This document shows positions 47,668 through 56,900 of a DNA stretch of 64,000 nt, one piece after another. The position numbers were made by a program, and so were the translations under genes. The stretch is from assembly GCA_964036665.1 (NCBI GenBank), contig OZ038528.1, positions 16,231,245-16,295,244 of the forward strand, written 5' to 3'. Numbering within the stretch: position 1 is the first letter of the stretch; every line of letters starts with the position of its first letter. The notes under the pieces were generated by a model. The model made no database searches and was not told where the DNA came from. It saw nothing but the letters and a program-made list of their open reading frames with translations. Source of the DNA: Gordius sp. MW1 (lineage: Eukaryota > Nematomorpha > Gordioida > Gordea > Gordiidae).

Positions 47668-48035
47668 GCACGCCTGGCGAAATGCACAGCTGGCGAAAAG
47701 TCAAAATAGTTACAGAAAACAAAAAAAATTGTGCTTCTCTATATATTTAAAGAATATATGATTTATATGTACATATATATTATATTTCTCTTTAGAATTG
47801 CAATATATAGTAAAATTTAACAAACCGATACAAAGTTTGTGTGCTTAAGTATACGATGGAGAACCTAAGAGTGACATTGATATATGTCTTGCAAGAGATA
47901 ATTGTAAAACAGAATTATTTATATTCCTCACAAAAAATATGCAAAATTTAGTGATAAAATTATATGTTGCTTAATTTTGGATTATTTGTTGCCTAATATT
48001 AGTAATTCGCCACATGTGCATTTCGCCAGGTGTGC
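47668..48035. mobile_element. MITE with GCACRCCTGGCGAAATGCAC ends
   Basis: The left end GCACGCCTGGCGAAATGCAC and the right end (other strand) GCACACCTGGCGAAATGCAC agree at 19 of 20 bases, and the similarity continues with TGGCGAA. The 368-bp body is AT-rich. No TSD could be fixed. This is the only copy in the window. Confidence 0.72.
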
Positions 48036-49140
48036 AAGAGCGTCGTGAGTGACCATAGGCATTTTGACTTTATAAGCCTCAGCCACCCCTTCCTGAAGAC
48101 CCGACTCCTTTTTTAACACCGTCAATGATACTTATATTCGTTTCAAAAATATAAACTCTAATATCACCCATTAAATAGAATAGTTATATCATAGGACGCT
48201 TCAAGGATGGTTTTGGGGCAGGGTCGGGTTGCAATCGCTGAATCATATTTTACCTATAAATTACCCGAAACATTATTTTTTCTTGTAATTTTTTGTAGGC
48301 TCGTTTTTGCACAACAGGCGAAATTTTAACGAGTTCTGCTAAATGACTGCTAAATGATTGACCACAACTCGGGATCGCTGCTATAAGATCTATTACATAT
48401 CGATAGAATACGAGGCAAAAGCATGGGCTTAGCTAAGATTCAAATTGCAAAGATAGGCAAAATGTTTGTAACAATTTATAGTGAGGCAAATTGATATGTT
48501 TATAAAATTAACCATAGCTAGGTGTATAATAAGCTTTTTGGTTTTGAGATGGGGCAGCTGCCCCTCTCTGCCACCCTTAGCAATATAATGGTCTACAGTA
48601 ATGTCCTACTTTAAAAGGCGGCTAACGAACATAATATGATTGTGTTCTTGGACAATCTTTAAATGGATTAATTCATTTAATGTATTTTAGCTCAAATCAA
48701 AAGGATGAAATGAGAGATTAAAGAAGATTTCGAAGAAAAAATCTTTAGATAGATATAATACCACTTTTTCTAAAGAACAAATAATTTTTTATTTTTGATT
48801 GAAGTTTTCAATTCGAATTTTGAATAAATATCATGGGTTAAATTTTGTTAATTCACTTATAATAATAATTGTTTACAAGACTAGCTGTGAAATTCCACCT
48901 ACTATTTTATAGTATTTTCGACCCGAATCCTAAAAGAATAGCATGGCACGCCCTCTTAAGTTTTTACCTTAACCCGACCCCAAACATAATTTTGTTTTCC
49001 CTGATATTTAGAAACTATTTCCTTTGGAGATATTGATCCTTTTACTTGAGATCAAATCATAAACTTTTTAAAAATAACATCTTAATCAATTATATTATAG
49101 CAAATTTGAAAAACTGTGTTAATCAGCCACGCGTTATTGT
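48036..49140. other. intergenic, no gene seen
   Basis: AT-rich sequence without coding or clear repeat signal. Confidence 0.45.
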
Positions 49141-49150
49141 ATTTGAAAGT

Positions 49151-49293
49151 AGTGTTGTAAAAAGGGCTCGGTTTTGTTTGGTCGACCTTCGGTTTTAGTC
49201 GACTAAACATCGACAAACCAATATGTTTTATTTATGTTTAGTCGACTAAAACCAAAGTTCGACCTAACAAAACCCAGCCCTTTTTACGACACT
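49151..49293. mobile_element. palindromic MITE, AGTGTTGTAAAAA family, copy 2, with TSD
   Basis: The 143-bp element pairs AGTGTTGTAAAAAGGGCT with AGCCCTTTTTACGACACT, and GTTTAGTCGACTAAAACC with its inner counterpart. The direct repeat ATTTGAAAGT lies on both sides (49141-49150 and 49294-49303). The repeat can be read as 10 to 12 bases because the outermost A/T are shared with the ends. Confidence 0.82.
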
Positions 49294-49303
49294 ATTTGAA
49301 AGT

Positions 49304-49991
49304 AATTTCTAGGCTAATTACTTTTCAAGGTTCCCATCAATATTAAAGGCTTCGAATTAGTATTATCTAATCATTCATCTATTTAAAATATTAAACGCGT
49401 TTTATAATTAAACTTCAACTCATTGCAAGTCCCTCACAACGTAACCTTATTAATCCCCTGTCCAACAATTAGAATGGTAGATTTAATATAAAACCTAGTT
49501 GCCGAATAACAGCTTTATTATAAAAAAGTTACATTCAAATGGAGTTTGATGATCAAATTTTTGCTCAAAACTAATATGACTTCCCTTGTGTATGCCTCCT
49601 CCTGCATATTCACTTGAAACTCGATGATCTTTCTCGTAGTTTTTAATATCTTATTCCAGACGACCAGGACGGTTATGACATTTTACAAGTATCCCGCGGC
49701 GGCGCCAGTGTTTTAACTTGCGCCTATGAGAATGTCAAGATACTGACGGTCCTAAGTTGTGGGGTTTCGTGTCGTTTTCCGATATACATGTGCTAGATAG
49801 ACTGTCTAACTGCTTATAAAACATTTAGTCCGTGATTTATTTTGATAATGGCAGTAAAAAGCGCTTTATAAAAATCTCATTTTATAATAACCCAAGATTT
49901 TTATGAAGTTCTATTGGATCAAATTGCATACGAAAATGGCTGTTAAATATTTACAGGGCAAAATTAAAGGCTCAAACTTTACTGGCCTTTT
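49304..49991. other. intergenic, no gene seen
   Basis: AT-rich sequence without supported features. Confidence 0.45.
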
Positions 49992-50498
49992 TAGAGGTGT
50001 GCACGGATCAATCCGATCCGATCCGTCCGATTTTAATTTTGAAAGTCGGATCGGATCGGATTTTTAAATTTAAAATAAACAATAATAAGTTCTAATTAAT
50101 TAAATTAATAATTTTTAGTATGTACCTTTTCGTAATTATCTTTGAAATGAAGATTGCAAATATGATTCAAAAAAAGACTTGCTGAAATGGTGGGTTTCAT
50201 ATCAAACAGTCCTGCCAAGGCTTTATAAGCTGATATTAAAGTTTTAGCTATACCTGCTACCTCTACCACTTCGGAAAGAAATTTCATGGTGACTGGAAGA
50301 ACATTAGAAGAAAGAAGAACGCGAATTAAACCACAAAATTTAGATTCTTTATTATTTTTATATGATAACTAGCTGACCCGGCAAACGTTGTTTTGCCCTA
50401 TTAAAAATATTAAAAAAATAAAAAATTTAAATAAGAAAAAAACTACCAATTAATATCTATATGTTCTACTTTTTACATTTTTTAAAACTTACATAAAC

Positions 50499-51142
50499 GA
50501 TGAAAATAAATCCTTTATGCGCCCGCCATCCCTCCTCTCCACCCCACCGTCCTTCGATTAGAAGATCTAGAAAAACATAATTTAGAGGATTTAGATTATC
50601 ATAGTTTATAAACAGGAGAAATTTTGTCTATTTTTACATTTTTTAAAACTTACATAAACGATGAAAATAAATCCTTTATGCGCCCGCCATCCCTCCTCTC
50701 CACCCCACCGTCCTTCGATTGGAAGATCTGGAAAAACATAATTTAGAGGATTTAAATTATCATAGTTTATAAACAGGAGAAATTTTGTCTATTTTTACAT
50801 TTTTTAAAACTTACATAAACGATGAAAATAAATCCTTTGTGCGCCCGCCATCCCTCCTCTCCACCCCACCGTCCTTCGATTGGAAGATCTGGAAAAACAT
50901 AATTTAGAGGATTTAGATTATCATAGTTTATAAACAGGAGAAATTTTGTCTATTTTTACATTTTTTAAAACTTACATAAACGATGAAAATAAATCCTTTA
51001 TGCGCCCGCCATCCCTCCTCTCCACCCCACCGTCCTTCGATTGGAAGATCTGGAAAAACATAATTTAGAGGATTTAAATTATCATAGTTTATAAACAGGA
51101 GAAATTTTGTCTATTTTTACATTTTTTAAAACTTACATAAAC
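50499..51142. repeat. 161-bp tandem repeat, four units
   Basis: GATGAAAATAAATCC recurs at 50499, 50660, 50821 and 50982, with the fifth start at 51143, an exact 161-base period. Units contain CGCCCGCCATCCCTCC and GGAAGATCTGGAAAAAC and differ by only a few bases, so the array is recent. Confidence 0.93.
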
Positions 51143-51159
51143 GATGAAAATAACCGATT

Positions 51160-51760
51160 TGGCTTGAACAAATTTTTGGCTTGAACAAATTTTAAAACAT
51201 GCTCCGGAGTATAGGGAATAAAGTATGCAATTTTGAGCCAAATCGGACCAGTAGTTTTTGAGGGACGTCTTTATTAAGTGTCAAAACGTATAAACCAACG
51301 TATAAATCAAAAAATCGTGACCCCTCAAAAACTACTGGACCGATTTGGCTCGAACAAATCTTAAAACATGCTCCGAAGTATAGGGAATAAAGTATGAAAT
51401 TTTGAGCCAAATCGGTCGAGTAGTTTTTGAGGGCCGTCTTTATTAAGTGTCAAAACGTATAAACCAACGTATAAAACAAAAAAACGTAACCCCTCGAAAA
51501 CTACTGGACCGATTTGGCTCGAACAAATCTTAAAACATGCTCCGAAGTATAGGGAATAAACTGTGAAATTTTGAGCCAAATCGGTCTAGTAGTTTTTGAG
51601 GGATGTCTTTATTAAGTGCCAAAATGTATAAAACAAAAGAACGTGACCCCTCAAAAACTACTGGACCGATTTGGCTCAAACAAATCTTAAAACATGCTCC
51701 AGAGTATGGGGAATAAACTGTGAAATTTTGAGCCAAATCGGTCTGTTAGTTTTCCAAATT
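51160..51760. repeat. 169-bp tandem repeat, about three and a half units
   Basis: Units carry TTAAAACATGCTCCRAAGTA, TTTTGAGCCAAATCGG and GTAGTTTTTGAGGG, with a period of 169 (starts of AGGGACGTC-like word at 51261, 51430 and 51599). They lie inside the Helitron next to the 161-bp array. Minus-strand frames here only translate the repeat. Confidence 0.9.
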
Positions 51761-52417
51761 TGGTGGTGGCATAGATACAAACAAACACAATCAAACAAAC
51801 ACACAAACATACATACATAGTTTCATTTTTATATATAAGATATGGAATTAGTCAAATAAAATTTTATATTTATTTCGGGTCTATTAAAATTGCTATACCT
51901 TATTTTTATGTATTTTGAATTTAATCATCAATAAAAAGTTCTGTTCGTAAAATTTTAATTTAAAATTTCGGATCGGATTGTAGATTTTAAAAAACTCGGA
52001 TCGGATCGGATTTAGATTTTAAAAAACTCGGATCGGATCGGATGGATATAAAATTTTTCAAAAACCCCTCGGATCGGATCGGATCAAAAAAATTTGATCC
52101 GTGCACACCTCTAGGCCTTTTATCTAATGGCTGACTTTTCCTATAAATCTCATTTGCTGTTAGACGCCCTTATATAAAATCAAAATGTCACAGTGATATT
52201 TGTTTATTATTTACTCAACTTCATTTCCTAATTTATAAGAATTTTAGTCGGGTTTTATTTAACATCATAAAGACATAAACTCCGCAAAACTTTTCTTAAT
52301 CATGGGAGCAGCCGGCGGAAGGGACGAAGGAGCGGTGATCCTCTCTTATTCCAATTTTTATCCTAATAATGGTTTGAATTTAGAATTATCATGTTTTCTT
52401 CCCATCGTTATTGTCCG

Positions 52418-53066
52418 TACAGCCATGCACAGGCTGTTCCTCGACTCGGCCCGAAAGAGTTTGGGGCTGGCCTCGGTCAGAATTTGAATCGGGCTCGGGT
52501 CGGGCTTTACGTGGCATCTCGACCCAAGGCCCGAGCCCGCCCCGAATTAAACCAAATAACTAACCTTTAATAAAATATGATTTACTTCGTACAGTTTACA
52601 TATAGCTTTTGAACTCAGCCCCTACCTCCTGTCTACAAAAACTTAAACCTATTTTATTTTAGTATATATAGACCGTAGCTATTAAAGCTTTGAAAGTGAA
52701 ATAGGTAAATATTTCAAAAAACTTTTATTTCATGAAACTTTAAGTAAAATTTATTTTTAAATCGATTTTTAGGTACATTAATAGCAGAATAAATTGCAGA
52801 AAATTAAAATGGCTTTCTTATTGCTAACTTATACTAGTTTTGAATTACGAATTTATAAGAATTAAATTCATTCTATTTTTATTTATATGGGGCAATAATT
52901 TTCAAAACTAAAATTTGCCTAAAAGTTTTTTTATTTAAAAAAATCGGATCAGGCTCGGGTCGGACCAAAAATAAAAAAAGCAGTTTGGGCTTAGATCGGG
53001 CTCGGGCAAATTTAAAAATAGTCGGGCCGGGATCGGGCCGAAGTTAATTTATTTTGCAGGGATCTA
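52418..53066. mobile_element. hAT-like element with GGGCTCGGG repeats
   Basis: GATCGGGCTCGGGCA-type words cluster at both ends (52440-52545 and 52945-53040) around an AT-rich middle. The right end reads TTTGCAGGGATCTA, like the TAGAnnnCTGCA ends of other hAT-like elements here. The left end is eroded. Confidence 0.4.
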
Positions 53067-53542
53067 ATAGTCCCTCTCAATGCTTTTTCCAATTTTAGAC
53101 CTCATCCCTTCTATTTTCCCCCGGGTTAAAATTGACACTAATACTAAATAAAACTCAAAATTTAATGAACAGACCTTTAATATGATTCTCAGTTAATCCA
53201 TAATCGATTTTTATGTTGAATTAATTGAAATGGCGATATGTTCACCTATTTCTATAATGCTATAAGTATTTTCTTATTGCTAACCTTCAATAATAACCCA
53301 GGGATAGCCAAAATTTTCACCAAATTTTTAAATGAATAAATAACCGGATCATTAAACCTACTCGTAGAAATGTCTAAAATTCATTACATAAATAAAAACT
53401 TATTATCCACTATACCTCCCCTATTTGGTTTAAAATATGGTTTTATTTTATTTAGGTTGTCGAGCACGAAACTAATTTCTTTCAGGCTTATTCTCGCCCA
53501 CCTATGACAGAAAAATCGCGTCAATAAGCCATCTCAGGTTAA
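53067..53542. other. upstream region of the MARCH-type gene
   Basis: AT-rich sequence without a fixed promoter. A strong-looking acceptor, TTTCTTTCAG, ends at 53484. If used, it would join an upstream non-coding exon to this one. A short upstream frame (ATGACAGAAAAATCGCG..., seven codons) lies at about 53501. Confidence 0.4.
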
Positions 53543-53602
53543 CAGCTCCTCCACTCGAGCGGCGCCGTTATTTGGGACGGGAAGGAGACGCATGATGCCG
53601 GA

Positions 53603-53969
53603 ATGTTTAGCAACGGCTTTCAATCCACGATGCAATTCCCCACCACTAAAGCCCACGCCCGATCTAAGTTTAGTCCCTTCCGCAATGATGAGCAGGGTGC
53701 AGCCGACGTTCTTCAACCCCTGATACCACCCCTAACACCAGGCCCCTCCCGAGATTTATCATCGCATCATTTAGCGGCGGGTATTAATACTTTCATGGGC
53801 GCCTCAGGACCGGCTTCTGACCAACCCAGCAGTCATCCCGCAACCTCGCCCCTACTAACCCTGAGGCGCCCTAGCGATGACCCCGACCCTAGCGGAGATT
53901 TGAGTTCGGCACGAGAGAAATCCGAAAACCCAGAAAACGAGATCGACCCTGATGATGGCTGTGAAGATG
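53603..53969 (+). CDS. MARCH-type gene, coding exon 1
   Basis: Encodes residues 1-122, starting MFSNGFQSTMQF and rich in Pro and Ser (LQPLIPPLTPGPS). The donor is GAAGATG|GTGAGT, phase 1. GC content is far above the introns. An overlapping ATG at 53592 in another frame could act as an upstream start. Confidence 0.78.
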
Positions 53970-56900
53970 GTGAGTTTTTAACCGCGTTAAACATACATAT
54001 AGATCGTCTTGAATAAAACTATTTGCTTAATCTGTATAAACTTTATATATCAGAGGTGAGATTCGTTTAAACTTTTCTGCTCGAACCCGGCTTGGTCCGA
54101 TTTTCTTCTAATTGTCCTCTAGGCCATGCCCGAATGATTAGAGCTGCTTGGCTATAAATAGTGATTTTTAGATTTTTAACATTAATTTCTTCCTATTTTT
54201 TGAAAAATTTTAACTTTTGGGGTGTAAGAACAACGATTTATAAATATGATTAAATCAAGAATAGTGACATAATATTAATAAAACATTTTATATTTTGGTA
54301 AATCGTGCCCCAAAATTTCCTTTGCCTCGCTCACTCTACTTTGAAGTTTGAACTAACGCTATTTCATTTCACATCCCATAGATTAGAATGGGAGTAGGGT
54401 CGTGGGAGCTAATGGACCATCTATGGTATAAAAAGTGACAAAATAATACACAAAAACCAATACACTATATAATTGTGAATCGTGCCCCAAAATTTGTTTT
54501 GCCTCGCACCCTCTATTACTTTAAAATTAAAACTGACGCTATTTCATACCACATTCTATAGATGAAAGTGGGGGGTGGGGTATCCCCTTTTGGGGGTAAA
54601 AAAGTGACAAAATAATTTAAAAACATCATTGATACTATATAATTGTGAATTGTGCCCCATTTGCTTTGCCTCGCACCCACTACTTTTAAAGTTTAATTTA
54701 AACTGACGCTATTTCATTCCATATCCTATAGATGAAAATGGGAGTGAGAGAGTTAATACACTTTTAGGAGTTAAAAAGTGACAAAATAATACAGTCGAAA
54801 CTTCTTAAGCGCAAATCGGATTATTAAGAAATCTTTTAATCGCGAAGTTAACCGCCATTTTGTTTTTTTTTAAAACGATAATATTAACAAAAACATCGTT
54901 TATTGACAAATCGCTCAATAGTACAATATCGGATATTCACAAACATTTTCGTCCTAAATCAACCAGATAAATATATAAAATATCGTTTTATTGCGAAGCG
55001 TAAGAAATGGATATTTAATATAATGTACATATACTTTTATTTCCATCGTTTAATCGCGAAATATCGGTTAATCGCGAAAAAAATTCAGACCCAAGGCTTT
55101 TCAAGCAAACAATTTTGACTGTAACACTTAAAAACAAATTAATACACACGCTATATAATAATCGCTCTCTCTACTTTAAAGTTTGCACTGACGCTATTTC
55201 ATTTCCCATCCACACATCCCACAGATGAAAATGGGGGGAATGGGGCCGGAGGAGCTTATGGATTATCCGTAGTTGAGGATGACACCCTGGGGGAAGGTGA
55301 CGGAGAAAAGCGGGGTTCCTTGTATCGTTTACACAAACTGCATCTCAACTCTCTGCTAGCCGCGGCCCAGCTTCAACAGCAACAGAACGCTCTATTCGCA
55401 TCCCCGTGGGCCGTCGCGGCTGGTATGAGGGCCCCCTCTTCCCATCGGGGCTCAGCCACTAAGCTATACGTCCCCACGGTGCCACCTAGCCCAGGCTCTT
55501 CCGTCCATTTCTTCATAGGTAATGATGCTAATCGATGTTTATTCCTTGGGTTAAAAAGCGTTTTAAAATGTCGGCGGGGGGACTTATATGGGAGGAGGCG
55601 TTATGCGTTTTGATAGTTGTTATCCAGTCGATTACGAAATTATTGCATCAATAGGTATTAAAGTTGAAAGAAACAGTATTTTGTATAATTTTTGAAAAGT
55701 TAATTTTTTGGGACATTACAAGTTTTAGATATGTTATGCTTCTTTAACCATTCAACTCATGCTTTCAACCTAACCACTGGATCGAATTATTATATAGGGG
55801 AAAATGTGCGAGATTAGAGTCACTAAATAAAATAAAACTACCAAAAATTGCAGGAGAAAATTGTGCTCAAACTAATTAATATATTCTACCAAATAAATAT
55901 AGTAAATCATGTTCACATCCTAGGTTCCTTCTTAAGTTGTTAAGTTACGAGGGGCTCCAAAAGTACTATAATTCCAATCAACTTCAATATTATTATTAAC
56001 TCCAATCACACTTCTATAAGAATTTATTAAATTTGAGAATAATAATTATCTCTGCGTGCGAACACCGCTTTATAAAGCTACGATAATAATGATGGATGAT
56101 AGTGCACAACCGCGGTGAAAAAACAATAATGATAAATACACAGTTATGGAGATCATAGGTGAGGGGCGTAAATAAAAATGGCGCTAATTAAAGATAACGC
56201 ACCAGTAAACATAAACAACGACTATAACAATCAACTAACAAATAACGAAATTAACAATCATCGTGATTCTGCGTGGCCTTGAACAGATTCATAACAAGGG
56301 TAATCTTATAGCAGAAAATAATTTACGATACGGTAATAAAAAGGTAATAAAATTACACATTCGAATTTAGATAATTTTATGAAAAAGCATGACATTTAAA
56401 TTGGGCTTTAAAATTTGGTCTATGCCACAAGCGCGGGGGGGGGGAAATAGATATACCACACCTACCCCTTTTCCCAAAAACAATCTACCCCCGCGGACCA
56501 CTCGCGAGGGTTAAAGCCGCCAACGGTGGTATTAAGACCCCACTGGCCGTCAGTAACGGTTGCACCGCATTCGTGGGTCTCTCCAACACGTTATCCGGAC
56601 GCGCACACATCGGCAACCCATGCCATCTCTGGCACGTCTCAGACTACAAATACGCTTTAAAATATTTATTTAAATTTCTAGCTAAATGTATTTATTTTCT
56701 AGAACTACCGCGAATATCAATCAGTTTTATTTTTCGTACTACTACATCTTTCGCATAAATTTATTCAACTTAAAAATTATTATGACTGATGACGATAAAC
56801 AAATAAAATGATTGCGCACAAGCGCGGGGGGGGGGAAATAGATATACCACATAAGTAATAATGTTGCATTTGCAAAACCTTTCCAAAATAAATTAAGGTA

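Larger units (their letters stand above)
50369..51840 (-). mobile_element. non-autonomous Helitron (family 2), complete
   Basis: On the minus strand the 5' end is TCTTATATATAAAAATG after an A, and the 3' end is CAGCTAG before a T. The terminal hairpin is GCAAA-C-loop-G-TTTGC. The host hAT element has an undisturbed ATAATATGGAATTAG at the equivalent site in its other copy (1397-1411), so the insertion between A and T without duplication is directly visible. The 1472-bp body encodes nothing and is mostly two minisatellites. The 3' end is that of the decayed autonomous Helitron ending at 17876. Confidence 0.95.
49992..52113. mobile_element. hAT-type MITE (copy 2) split by a Helitron
   Basis: The ends TAGAGGTGTGCAC and GTGCACACCTCTA and the GGATCGGATC subterminal repeats match the element at 884-1665. 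The TSD GGCCTTTT is at 49984-49991 and again at 52114-52121. Without the Helitron at 50369-51840 the element would be 650 bases, somewhat shorter than copy 1. Confidence 0.92.

Noticed and set aside
50499-51142. Regular 161-bp repeats as a CRISPR-like array
   Set aside because: The whole unit repeats with no variable spacers, and the genome is eukaryotic; it is a minisatellite.
51192-51736. Three similar 68-72-codon minus-strand frames
   Set aside because: Repeat-unit translations of the 169-bp minisatellite inside the Helitron.
53592-53725. Frame starting MMPECLATAF
   Set aside because: It ends after 43 codons and has no continuation into exon 2; the frame from 53603 keeps phase through all later exons.
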